The notes beneath the pieces were generated by a model. The model saw only the letters and a program-made list of their open reading frames with translations. It made no database searches and was not told the DNA's origin. DNA of 64,000 nucleotides, from NCBI GenBank assembly GCA_032871835.1, contig CM065299.1:28165074-28229073 (forward strand). The letters are read 5' to 3'. Shown here one piece after another: positions 1-12,634 of this stretch. Numbering within the stretch: position 1 is the stretch's first letter; every line of letters starts with the position of its first letter. Origin of the DNA: Dipteronia dyeriana (Eukaryota; Streptophyta; Magnoliopsida; Sapindales; Sapindaceae). The translations under genes were made by a program, and so were the position numbers.

Positions 1-435
1 AGGGATTTACCCAAACATATGGCCTCGACTATCAAGAAACCTTCGCACCTGTAGCCAAAATAAACTCAATTCGGATACTGCTTTCTGTGGTTGCAAATTA
101 CAGTTGGCCTCTATATCAACTAGATGTAAAAAATGCGTTTCTATATGGTAGCCTTGAGGAAGAAGTATTCATGGACCTACCACCCGGTTTTGAGAAGGAA
201 TTTGGCAATGGGAAGGTGTGCAGACTAGTGAAGGCTCTCTATGGACTAAAATAGTCTCCGAGAGCATGGTTTGAGAGGTTTGGTAGAGTTGTGAAGGGAT
301 TTGGGTACAACCAGAGCAATGGAGACCACACACTTTTTTTTAAGCACTCTAAGGAAGGAAAGAGAGCTATCCTAATTGTGTATGTTGATGACATTGTCTT
401 GACAGGAGATGATACAACCGAGATAGAAAAAATAT
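1..435 (+). pseudogene. Copia reverse transcriptase fragment (first copy)
   Basis: The translation shows Copia RT hallmarks: [18 protein letters not shown], the block around SPRAWFERF, and the catalytic YVDD box (in IVYVDDIVLTG). A TAG stop replaces the glutamine of the usual LKQSPRAW (here LK*SPRAW, about 251-253). The reading breaks off soon after YVDD, near 430-440, where unrelated linker sequence begins. It is a remnant with no expected function. Confidence 0.85.
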
Positions 436-2640
436 CATTTTTTGATGGTGAATATCGTTTTTTGGGCAACTCTTTGCCTTCGTTTTTTCCAGGTTGGGAA
501 CCACAAGTCTCAGTCGTATCTCCCGACTCAAATATCCCAACTCCTAGTTCAGGTAAAACTCTACCTCATATATCTTCTAATCTTCAGGAACCTAATCTGA
601 ATAGGAGTCATGATCCTGTTTATTCTCTTGAGGTTAACCAAAACAATTCTGAAACCGAGAATCTTAGTCCCAGTCAGTCCAGTCCTGGTTCAAGTCAATT
701 TAGTTCTCCTATCTCAAAATCAAACTAGTCTAAATCCTAGTCATCACGGTCAACAGTCTGAATCTCCCGAAACTCCCCCAGAGACTCTAGCTGACAATGA
801 GTTCATTGTATATTCTAGGAAATCTAAAAGTTGGAAGAGAGTTGACTTCCTAACACAAATTCAACATAGTCAAACGCCTGAACTGGTTTCAGAAGTCCAA
901 AGAACGACAGAGTTCAATCTAAACACTGAACCAAACAGCCCACCTATATCAGGTAACACACATCTAACTTAGATTCCCTCAAAACTAATGACCCAATTGC
1001 TGTGAGAAAAGGATACAGGCAATGTAGGGACCGACTGTTGTACCCTATGGGAAAGTACATATCATATGAAAGCATCTCACCAAAATTTAAGTCTCTTACA
1101 GCAAAGATCTTTGAAGTGCAAGTTCCCCACAACATTCAGGAAGCACGCAAAATTCCTAAATGGAGAGAGGCAGTTCAAGATGAAATCAAGGCAGTGGAGA
1201 AGAACAAGACCTGGGTCTTGACAACTCTACCGAAAGGAAAAGTACCGTGGGCTGTAAATGGATTTTTACAATCAAGCATAAAACTGACGGTTCGGTGGAG
1301 AGGTATAAGGTTAGGCTGGTGGCCAAAGGATACACTCAGTCTTGCGGCATAGATTATGAGAAGACGTTTGCTCCTGTGGCGAAGCTAAACACCATCCAGA
1401 TCCTATTATCCCTAGCAGCCAATCTTAACTGCCCTCTCCGACAACTTGAAATCAAAAACGCCTTCCTCAATGGAGACCTAGAGGAGGAAGTTTACATGGA
1501 CATTCCACAAGGCCTAGGTGACCTTTCTAACTCCAAAGAGTGAGCCTACTTAAGAAGTCTTTTTATGGACTAAAACAGTCTCCGAGAGCATGGTTTGACC
1601 GATTCTCAAGAGCAGTGAAGAGGTTTGGATTTCTACACGGACAGTCAGATCACACACTGTTTTATAGGCATTCATCCGGAGGTAAAGTCACAGTTCTAAT
1701 AGTGTATGTCATGGGTAACAATATTGAAGAGCTGCAGGCTCTCAAAGATTTTTTGGCAAAAGAATTCGAGGTGAAGGATCTTGGGAGGCTCATATATTTT
1801 CTGGGAATGGAAGTTGGCCGATCAAAACATGGGTTTTATTTCCCAGCACAAGTATGTCATTGACCTTCTAAAAGAAACTGGTTTGCTAGATTGCAAACCC
1901 GCTGAGACACCTGTGGACCACACAACTAAACTTGGCAGACTCAAGGAGAGTGCTCCAGTAGACAAAGGCAGATATCAACGCCTTGTGGGAAAGCTGATAT
2001 ATCTCTCACATACTCGTCCTGATATAGGATTTCCTGTTAGCACTGTCTCACAGTTCATGAACAACCCCATAGAGGAGCATATGGATGCAGTGTTTAGGAT
2101 CTTTCGATACTTGAAGATGACTCCCGTGAAAGGTTTATTTTTCAAGAAGAATAATAGCAGGGAGGTTGAGGTCTATTCTGATGCTAACTGGGCAGGTTCT
2201 ATAACAGACAGGAGATCCACCTTAGGCTACTGTACATATATTTGGGGGAACTTGGTTACCTAGCAGAGTAAGAAACAGGCTGTTGTATCTAGAAGCAGTA
2301 CCGAGGCTGAATTTAGTGCCATGGCACACGGAATTTGTGAAGGGATATGGCTGAGAAGGGTACTTACAAAATTGAAGATTCCTATGGAGGTTCCTATAAA
2401 GCACTACTGTGATAATCAAGCTGATCTTAGTATTGCAAGAAATCTGGTTCATCATGATTGGACTAAACACGTGGAGATCGACTACAATTCATCAAGGAGA
2501 AAGTTGATGAAGGAAGCATAAAGCTAATTTTTACTCCTACCATGCTACAGATAGCTAATATTCTAACTAAGGCTCTCCCTAGAACCAATTTTGACATGTG
2601 TAACAAGCTGGGTATGTACAACATTTACAATCCAGATTGA
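436..2640 (+). pseudogene. Copia pol remnant: linker, reverse transcriptase (second copy), RNase H
   Basis: About 436-960 reads as the low-complexity Ser/Pro/Asn-rich linker that separates Copia integrase from reverse transcriptase. From about 1060 a second RT follows: WREAVQDEIKAVEKNKTW, then ETFAPVAK and IKNAFLNGDLEEEVYMD. It shifts frame near 1245 and 1780 and has a stop near 1541. The catalytic YVDD is reduced to YV-M. RNase H is recognisable from YSDANWAGSITDRRST and SRSSTEAEF, but a TAG replaces the tryptophan of the usual LVTW at about 2263. CDNQADLSIA and TKHVEID close the protein. It is clearly dead. Confidence 0.85.
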
Positions 2641-2646
2641 GGGGGA

Positions 2647-2967
2647 TGTTAGTTTATGAGCTGGAATTATGTTGTCATTCTCCTAGAATCTAAATCTAGA
2701 ATATAGGCTCAATCATATCAATCAAGGATTCAGTTTATTCTAACTGAATCATTGATTGATAATTCCTAAATTCGTGGGATGATTGACTATATTCATTGAT
2801 TGATAATTCCTAAATTAGTGAGATGATTGATTATATTAGACAACCAATCAGATCCCTGAATAAAAGGCAGGATTACTGCCTATATATGTATGTTTCAGTC
2901 ATGAGTAAAAACAAGAGAAGTAAAATAAAACACATTATATTTTTCTCTCATATTTCTATAATTATCA
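2647..2967 (+). repeat. 3' LTR of the first Copia element (about 320 bp)
   Basis: The LTR starts TGTTAG directly after the purine tract and most likely ends at ...ATTATCA (2967). It contains two near-identical copies of a stretch around TTGATTGATAATTCCTAAAT (about 2751-2770 and 2799-2818) and a possible promoter region (GAATAAAAGG near 2858). The end is inferred from the TG...CA rule, since no partner LTR is in the window. Confidence 0.6.
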
Positions 2968-3017
2968 TGGGAAATTCACTAAATTACAATACATTGAAAA
3001 GCAGATCTATATCATAC

Positions 3018-4568
3018 CGCACACAATCAGAGTTCTTTGCCAGGTATGCTTTCAACTCCTCAAAGCACCTTTTTTCTAGAGGCATGATATTAGAGGTTCT
3101 AGATTCCATTTTACGAAACAATTTGCTAAGAACTTGGAATACCAGCAACTGCAAGAAAATATTTGAAAGGTTTAACATGACGATTTCACCGAGTCACCAT
3201 GAATAAGGTGAGAGAAAAAAACTGCACCCATTAGCATCACAATAAACTGACCTGGGTAAAACCACGTAAGCTGTGGTGATGTGAGGTTAATAATGGAACT
3301 ATAGGAGGAAACAGATCATCCAAATGGCTAGATTGAACCTCTTTAGATGCATGGAGAATAATATTAGCAGCTATAAACACATAGGAAGAAAGTGCCTGCA
3401 TTTTAAGCCCAAGAACCAGTCAAATCTTGAAATCCAATTTTTTTATTCTTATATTCAATAGATTATGCCATATAGACCAAGAAAACGTCAGTAGAATGTA
3501 AATTTAAAAGAACAAGAAAGAAAAAGACATAAATACTGAACTTCAAGAAAGATCAAACTCTGCACTCAACCACAGAGCAGGTAAAGATAACTAAGCAATG
3601 AGACTATCAGATACTTATACCAATAACCTATGCTCAAGCTTGAGAAATTTCACATGCTCAATTTGATAGGTTTTGACAGAAGTTCTCCAGCAATACTATT
3701 ACATTATTGTTTTATCAACTAAAGTTTCCCTAAATGGATGCATCCATTACGTTCACAATATATTTCCCAGAATTAAAATTCGATACAGGTTTTCAGGAGA
3801 TAGCATAAAACACAAACCATAATTCACATTTTTCAACCATTCAAAGGAAGCTCATTTGGAGTAGTACTTAATAAAAACACAATTAAGTCATCAGAGAACA
3901 CAAAATCAGTCAGTTTTCAGTGCAAAAGAACGAACATGGTTACAGAGCTATAAAGTCACCTAAGATAAGCTTCTGCCATGAGTAAAACTATTCACACTGT
4001 AAACTGGCATTATACAACTTAACCCGAAAATTTTCAAGTAAAACAATCAGAATTTAAGCAGAGAAAGTGAGCGTTAATGGCAAAACATAATTTACCTGAG
4101 GCCTCATATCATAATCTTGTAAAATAGGAACTAATTGCTCCCCAACCTGTGATATATGCAATAATATAAGGACTAACAAAAGTATCTATTGATCACTTCA
4201 AAAAATAAAACAATGATTAAAATAGACTGCAAATTAACCAGTGAAACTAAGGAACAATATGATTCTTTGGTATTGTGGAATATTTACAGTTTTATGGGTT
4301 ATTAGGTTAGAGAAGAATAGAGTGATTTTTGAGGAAGCCAAAGAGGATAATTTTTTATGGGATGAAGCTTATTATTTAGTTTCTCTATGGGCATCGTTCC
4401 CTGAAGACTTTATAGACAATTCTTTATTTTTCAGTATATTTGATTGGAAGATTGTTGTTTTTTGATTCAGTTCATTGTAATTTCTATTTTTGTTTAGATT
4501 ATTGTTTTGGGTGGGACTACCGGTTCACTAATGTTCTTGATTTTTTTTTAAATAAAGTTTTTGTTTCC

Positions 4569-4624
<56 letters not shown>

Positions 4625-7600
4625 GTTTTTGATTCTCTATTTTTTAGAGCATCCACAATGGTTGCAAAAAGTGACCTATTTTGGTGGATCCATTTATATT
4701 TGGGTCTTGTGGCCTCCACAATGGTTCACAAAAAGACCTAAAAAATAAGTTTTAAACGTAGACCCCATCACTCTAGACCCAAATTGGGTTCCAAATGTGG
4801 AACTCTATTTGGGTCTTGCCCAATGATTGGAGCGGGTTCCCAATACCACCCAATCATTGGGTTAGGCTTATATGTATATATAAAATTTAAATTAAAATAT
4901 ATTATTATTATTTCAAGAATTAAATATATATATATATATATATTTAAATTATTATAATTTAAATACATTATTATTAATTTCAATAATTATATATATAATG
5001 AAAAAAATATAAATAATTTTAATTTCAATTATAAAACTTTATTTTAATGAAATTACAATAATTTGAATGAAAACATTATTATTTTTTAATTAATTTAACT
5101 AGACTTGAATTATGAATGCTAGACTTGTCACATAATAAAAAAACATTTTATTTAAAAATAAAAAGTTAAACATGTTACATTAAATCTGATCGTATTGTAT
5201 TATTTATCCCCCTATTGCGTATTCTACCAAGACGAGATGCAATATGAGCCCCTAACAAGGCAGGGTCACGTGCATATGTAGGAAGTTCGATGTTTTCTTC
5301 TTGTAACGGTACCCATGGTTGAAGGTTCGTGTGTCGTTCGTCCTCAATTATCATGCTATGCAATGTAATGCACGTCCTCATGATCTTACAGAGATCATTT
5401 TTCTACCAATATCTAACAGGATTGTGAGTGATCGCCCATCTACTTTGCAATACACCAAATGCACGTTCCACGTCCTTACGAGTAGCCTCATGCTTCATTG
5501 CAAACAATCTTTCTTTACCACTAGTAGAGTGTGAGATTGATTGGATTAGTGTTACCCACCTAGGGAAAATTCCATCAGTTAGAAAATATCCTATTGTATA
5601 ATGGTGTCCGTTTACCTCGTAATTGACCGGTGTGTGTCTACAATGGATGAGATTGTCAAATAATGGTGAATGCTCAAGAACATTCAAATCATTATGTGAA
5701 CTGGCCATACCAAAGAAATCATGCCAAATCCACAAGTCTTTCGATGCAACCTGTCACGGGGCTTAGAGTTTGTGCAGCACACTCGTGCGGCACTTAGGCA
5801 AATTCCGTTGGAATGTTGCTAAGTAAGCCTTGTAAAAGGGACATTCGGGTAAGTTTGTGGACGAACGTTGTCAATTGTGAAGATGCAGTAGCGATTTAGA
5901 GTGGGGAGAGTTCGGAAAGGGTCAAAATAGAGAGCTTGGAGGCAGAGGATTAGTGGGGCTTGCGAAGGAAGACCACGATACTCTGGATCTCTAGAATGCT
6001 CACAAGTACTCTCAAAGGAAGAGTTGTATTAATGAGAGACTTCTAGGATGAATTACAAATGAGAGGAGCTATGCTATTTATAGGTGTCCACCTCCTCAAT
6101 GGACGGTTGGGATCAATTTGATCCAATGGTGAAGATTAAGTCTCCAGAATGTTCTAACCCTATCAAGAATGCTCTACATGTATTTACATGCCTTTACAAG
6201 ATTCTAGACTATTCTACACCTATCTAGCTAAGTACAAGAATGGTGTAGAGATGATTGAGTTGCTAGAGACTTCCAGAAGCTTGACCAATGCTGGAATTGT
6301 GGAGAAGTCTCTATAATCTTCCAAGAGCTGGGCAAAGTAAGGGCCTTTGTTGTACTCCTGGGCTTGGAAGCTTACGGCCCATGACATCCTCCCCCACCTA
6401 AGTTCGCAACGTCCTCATTGTGTGGGCACTGAGTATGTTGGTGTTGAAAGCGAGTTGGGTCCTTCGTGCGAAAGGTCCTCGGATGGGGAAGCCTCCCTTG
6501 AGTCGACCGTATCTGAGTCTCGCATCCTTAGCTCTACGCAAGTGAGCTGGCTAGGTTTCGAAGGTGATCCAACATCCTGTGTGCCTTCTATCGATGCCTT
6601 CGATCGAGTGACTAGGGCATAGTCGGCCTCTAATCCGTCGAGACGGTCAATTATGGCACTTGAGTGTTGCGGACTTCTTGAGAGAGTTGGTGAATTTCCT
6701 CTTGAGTGCCCTTCTGGAACTCTAGTAACATTGCCTTGGTCGCTTGAGTGACTAGGGCATAGTCGGCCTCTAATCCGTCGAGACGGTCAATTATGGCACT
6801 CGTGTTGTCCTATACTTTGGAGAGTGTCTCGCCCATAGTTGCCAGAAGCATAAGGCGACTCAAGGCGATATAGGCGTCTATCGCCTGAGGCGCACGCCCG
6901 ACTGAAGTGAGGCGAACCTATTTTATGAAAAACCTGTATAGCTAATTTATCCACAATTTATTTAAGTGACTCTTAAAAAACTACCTACAAGGGCCACAAC
7001 ACATGATAATTAAATAAAAAACAATTTCCATCATAATTCATAGTTCAAAATAGACTTAAAATTGCAAAACAAAAAATTAGAATCATCACAATTCTAAAAA
7101 AAAAAGATCATGCATCGAAATCAAATTCAAAATCATCATCTCCTCCAATCTCCTCTTGAAGTTCTTCTTGTTAAAGTTGATCTGCCTTATCTTGCCCTTC
7201 AATCTCTTCTTTAGGTTTGATGTTTGACTCGCATTTGATGTCGACATTAAGAATTTAATACCTATAATCATAAAAAGTTGACAAATTAATCATATATATG
7301 TATTTGACAACCATTATTACAAGCAAAATTTGTAAACTTCATGTAGTAAAAAGTACAAGCATCAACAGATTTTAATATATAAGTACAAGACAGCCAACAC
7401 TACAAGCAACTTCATTAATAGTTCAAGTGTTCAACATTGCCAAGTGCCAACATCAACCAAAATTTGTAGACATTCTGACATTCATCAACAGTTCATATAT
7501 TCATCATAATATCATATTAATCATCAACAGTTCAACACTGCCAACCAACATTACATTAATCATATTAATCATATATTGATAATTCATCATATATATATAA

Positions 7601-10600
7601 TCATATATTAATCATCAAGCAAAATATTACATATATTCATATATATATATATATATATATATATAAATTAGACATTAGTCACATTACATTCATTCAATTT
7701 TTCAACAAAACTAATAGAAGGATATATATGGAGACTAAAAATAAAAAATTCGGTAGCATAACAACTTGTGTTTAGAGACTAGAAGGATAGAGAAGAAGAG
7801 AATGGTAAGAAAAATTGAATAAAATAAAATAATGAAAAACAGTACCTGATATGTTGGTCGGCAGCTGGCTGATCTTCAAAGATAAAGTCTTCAACTATTT
7901 CTTTAGTCTTCATTTCAAATGGAAGGATATCAGCAGATCGAAAAGTAGATTGGAGTGGATTGGAGGAGATTGGAAGGGATTTGAGGAGAGAAACAACCGC
8001 CGAAGCTTCTGTTATGTTTAGGGTTTGTTTTTCTTTTTTGTAGTTTTAAAAACGACTTCTCTAGGATGTTAATTTAACACAAAACGACCACAGTAAAAAA
8101 AATTGCACAAGGCACGCCTAGTCGACGCCTACCAGTGCCCGGCGCTTCGCGCTTAAGCGAGAAAAGTGCTCGCCTAGTTGAGGAATCAGCGCCTGGCCAG
8201 GCTCAAGGCGATGGACCCTCGCCCTGCCTCGCCTAGCGTCTAGGCGCGCTTTTGACAACTATGGTCTCGCCGTGGGCATCGATATGGGATGATAAGGTGT
8301 CAATGGACAGGGCCTTGGACTTGCTTTGCCTGTTGTAGGAGTGTTGGTCGCCACGAACATGAGCTTGGATTTCCAATCGAGCAACTTCGCTATCGGAAAG
8401 TGTGGCTCGTGCTAGCTGTGATTGCTCTATGGTGGCAACTTCGCTATCAGAGTGCATGACTAGTGCTAGTTGTGATTGCCAAATAACGAGCTCCGACCCC
8501 TGCTGCTTGGAACCGACCTGCTTTGATACCAGGTCTGATACCACTTGTCACGGGCTTAGAGTTTGCACAGCACACCCGTGCGGTACTTAGGCAAATTCCG
8601 TTGAAATGTTGCCAAGTAAGCCTTGTAAGAGGGACACTCAGGCAACGTTTGTCACGAACGTTGCCAAGTGTGAAGATGCGGAAGCAATTTAGAGTGGAGA
8701 AAGTCGGGAGAGAGTCGAATAGGGAGCCCGGAGGCAGAGGATCGGTGAGGCTTGCGAAGGAAGACCACGATACTCTGGATCTCTAGAATGCTCACAAGTA
8801 ATCTCAAAGGAAGAGTTCTATTAATGAAAGACTTCTAGGATGAATTAAAAATGAGAGGAGCTATGCTATAGGTGTCCACCTCTTCAATGGACGGTGGGGA
8901 TCAATTTGATCCAATAGTGGAGATTAAGTATCCAGAAGGTTCTAACCCTATCTAGAATGCTCTACATGTATTTAAATGTCTTTACAAGATTCAAGACTAT
9001 TCTACACCTATTTTGCTAAGTACAAGAATGGTGTAGAGATGATTAAGTTGCTAAAGACTTTCAGAAGCTTGACCAAACGCTGGAATTGTGGAGAAGTCTC
9101 TAGAATCTTCCAGGAGCTAGGCAGAGTAAGAGTCTTTGTTGGACTCCTGGGCTTGGAACCTTGCAGCCCGTGACAAACCGCCTCTAATATTACAGTAGGC
9201 TTATTATGATGACCTCTGTGTGTGCCATGCCAAGCAGTGGGACAATCCTTTCATTCCCAATGCATACAATCTAACGATCCGAGCATTCCAAGAAATCCTC
9301 TTGCATTTCCTTCTTGTAACAATCGTGCAACATCTTCTATGTTTGGTGCTCGTATACATTGTGACTCGTACAATGCAATTACGAAGTCACAAAAATGTTT
9401 TATACTCTCAACGACCGTCGTCTCTCCAATTTGTAAATATTCATCACAACAATCTGTCGCGTAGCCATACGATAGTAAATGAATTGCAGTTGTCATCTTC
9501 TGTAATCCGGACAGTCCCAGTCCACCAGTAGCATCATCCTTTTGTGTGAAGTAAACATCGCAAGCATCGTCATTCGATAGGATTCGCAGAAATAAGTCAC
9601 GCCTCTTACAAAATCGTCTTCGAAAATATTTCGATGGGTATTTAAATCGTCTGTAAAGTAGTCGTTCCAAAGCCGATCATGGCTTCCCTCTCGGTCTCGA
9701 TTAATATACCGTCTACCATCCCTTTGATCTCTCATTAATACAACTCGTGTATATAGAGGTTGAAATCCACGTCGTTGTCGCACAATCGACTCTTCTTCAT
9801 CATAAAAGTCCATCTCATGAATACTAATATAATAATAAGATAGTTGTGTTGTGTTGATGAATAATAAGATAATAATGAATATTTATAGAGTTCTTCAAAA
9901 AGTAGACGTTGGTAATGCTCCAAGTCGTTGACGCACATTCGACTCTTCTTCATCAGAAAAGTCCATCTTGTACCCATACTCATACCTATTTGATGATTCC
10001 ATTTGACAACAATATGAAAATTGAAGATAATAATAGGATGGTTGTTTTGTGTTGTGTTTTCTGAGTGAAGTGTGAATGATGAATACTAAGATAATAATAA
10101 AATGGTTGTGTTGTGTTGTGTTTTCTGAGTGAAGTGTGAATGATGAATGCTAAGATAATAATAAGATGGTTGTGTTGTGTTGATGAATGATAAGATAATA
10201 ATGAATATTTATAGAGTTCTTCAAAAATTGGACGTTGGTAATGCTCTATACAAGGTGTGAAACGTAATAAAATTAAATAGTTAAAGAAGCATGTTGTGTA
10301 CATGCTTTGAATAGTAAGAAAAGACATGTCATGTCAAAGAAAGTATTGTGTACATGTTTTTGTCAAATTTTTTTAAAATCATGTCGTGTACAATTATGTC
10401 ATAGAAAACACTATTAAGTAGGACATGCTTTTATCAAAGAAACCTGATATGTACAGTTTGATTTATTAACTAAAAATTAAAAAATAGTTATAGCTATTTG
10501 TTGTCCTTTGTAGCCGTTCATACATTATTATATGTTCGGACATACTTTTATCAAAGCTTGAAATGTAATAAAATTAAATAGTTAAAGAAGCATGTTGTGT

Positions 10601-12590
10601 ACATGCTTTGAATAGTAAGAAGGGACATATCATATCAAAGAAAGCATGTTGTGTACATGCTTTGAATAGTAAGAAAGGGCATGTCATGTCAAAGAAAGCA
10701 TGTTGTGTACACGCTTTTGTTAAATATTTTTTAAAACCATACCGTGTACAATTATATGTCATAGAAAACACTATTAAGTAGGACATGCTTTTATCAAAGA
10801 AACCTGATATATACAGTTTGATTAATTAATTAAAAATTTAAAAATAGTTATAGCCGTTTGTTGTCCTTTGTAGCCATTCATGTATTATTATATATCCGGA
10901 CATACTTTTATCAAAGCTTGAAATATAATAAAATTAAATAGTTAAAAAAGCATGTTGTGTACATGCTTTGAATAGTAAGAAAAGACATGTCATGTCAAAG
11001 AAAGCATGATGTGTACATGCTTTTGTCAATTTTTTTTGAAATCATGCCGTGTACAATTATTTGTCATAGAAAGCACTATTAAGTAGGACATGTTTTTATT
11101 AATTAAAAATTTAAAAATAATTATAGCCGTTTGTTGTCCTTTGTAGCCGTTGCATTCATGTGCTATATAAGAAAGCACGAGTTATAAGTTTTTACTCACA
11201 TATATTCTTCAATGGATAACTACTACAACTATTAGTATGAAAGCTCACATGGCTACACCCAAGATGCGTACATTCCGCCATATGGTTACACACTAACTGA
11301 TGGGACAAGCTCATTCAATCTGACACCTCCATTCATTACAAATGAACTATCTCCCACTCTAGAAGATATTACATCGGTACAACAAAATTTATCATCAGCA
11401 AGACAAAGAAATACAAGGGAAAGTTGCAAGAACGGGCAATCACACGAGGATGAAACATTATGCAAGGCATGGTTGCACGTATCTGAGGATGTGATTGTTG
11501 GCACTAATAAAAAATGAGATTCGTTGTGGTGAAATATTAAAAACATTTTTGAAGAAACGTTGGGTTACAGAACGACTCGTACAACCTCTGCTTTGAATAG
11601 TTGGTTCAAAACGATTCAGTTGGATCTAAATAAATATTCTTCTTGTGTATTGCGCGTTCAAACGACTCCTACTAGTGGTTTCAATGCAGCAAACAATGTA
11701 AGTTACACTTTAAATTTCTTCTACCATAATATATTGTTTTACATTAATTTGTAAAACATCTTCACAACTCTTTTTATTTTGTATGATAGGAAATTGAAGT
11801 GAAACACATCTTCCAAGAAACTCACGGTAAACCGTTTAGATTGGAAGCATGTTGGGCTATTGTGAAGGAAACTGCAAAGTGGTATCATTACGTAGATGTG
11901 AAAGGACGACAACATAAGGGTGATACTAACAACTATCCGTTTCACCTGAACTCAGAAAATTCAGGTGCCGATGAGTGTATGAGATCAACCCATGGACGTC
12001 CAACGCCGAGTTCAGTCAACCTTAGTGATGATGGTTCACCATTTAGTCAATCTGAACGACTTGAACGTCCCCCTGGACGTAAAGCGTCAAAAGCTAGAAA
12101 ACAAAAAGCAAAACCTTATAACGTAAATTTGTTATCAGAGGATATTCTCGGATATGAGGCTCGGAGTAAGGAATTATATGAACATGATGTAGTGTTGAAG
12201 GCGGCCGTAGAAGAAAAAAAGAAATTTTGTTCGTGAGATAGAAGAAAAAAAATTAGAATTTACGGCAAAAGACCTTGCAGAGAGGGAAAAACAACAAATA
12301 ATAGATGAAAATAAAATTTGAATCAAAAATTATGTTTTGCAATCCAAACTCGTTGCCCTCACCTGAAGCAAGAATTTGGCTAATACAACAAGAAAGGGAT
12401 ATAATTAGAAAAAATAGTGGTGGTTGTTGCAGTGGTAGTCGATAGTAGACACTGTTTTGTTTTAAATATTTATTTTTGTTGATGTAATTTGGTTGTGATA
12501 ATTTTAAATGAATAAATTGTTTTATTTTAAATTAATTATAATTTGTTAAATAATTATTGATAAGTGTTGATATTTTAAATATATTATATA

Positions 12591-12634
<44 letters not shown>

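Larger units (their letters stand above)
1..2967 (+). mobile_element. Copia-type LTR retrotransposon, 3' portion, degenerate
   Basis: The segment has Copia gene order ending in reverse transcriptase, RNase H, a purine-rich tract (TTGAGGGGGA at about 2637-2646) and an LTR starting TGTTAG. The 5' part lies outside the window. The body is chimeric: a reverse transcriptase fragment (1 to about 435) is followed by an integrase-to-RT linker and a second reverse transcriptase. It carries several stop codons and frame changes, so it is not autonomous. It sits about 50 bp past the donor site of the last visible methyltransferase exon, so it probably lies in that gene's next intron, in the opposite orientation. 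Target duplications cannot be checked because the other end is not visible. Confidence 0.9.
5752..9175 (-). mobile_element. Gypsy-derived, non-autonomous LTR retroelement inserted in the Harbinger transposase
   Basis: Two direct LTRs (5752-6386 and 8546-9175) flank a short internal region. The ends read TGTCACGGG...CCCGTGACA, and the target duplication is AACC (5748-5751 and 9176-9179). Polarity is minus. Next to the 8546 LTR, on the minus strand, is TGGTATCAGA, matching an initiator-Met tRNA primer site. Next to the 6386 LTR is the purine tract AGGTGGGGGAGGA. The LTRs differ at roughly a tenth of positions by eye, so the insertion is not recent. Without the hAT element, the inner part is only about 0.72 kb and has no pol. 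Confidence 0.9.
5175..9813 (-). pseudogene. Harbinger (HARBI1-like) DDE transposase, split by an LTR element
   Basis: It reads from about 9813 ([15 protein letters not shown]) down to 9180, then resumes at 5747 and ends at 5175. The joined sense is ...[13 protein letters not shown] / [13 protein letters not shown].... The DDE residues are visible: D in [10 protein letters not shown] in [13 protein letters not shown] in [11 protein letters not shown]-terminal [16 protein letters not shown] is also typical. Lesions: a frameshift near 9600, TGA in place of the second Trp of HWEW (about 9247), a TAG after NPVRYW (about 5403), and the LTR insertion right after the codons for LEAV. It is a pseudogene of the transposon, not a host gene. 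Confidence 0.9.

Noticed and set aside
4440..4748. Open frames with long Asn or Tyr runs
   Set aside because: They are translations of the (TAA)n microsatellite after the LINE tail.
8233..8786. Overlapping open frames on both strands
   Set aside because: They fall across the inner region and LTR of the Gypsy-derived element and the end of the hAT element. They are not host genes.
11799..12236. A 145-residue open frame as a host gene
   Set aside because: It is the second exon of the Harbinger Myb-like protein, within the transposon's inverted repeats and broken by a frameshift.
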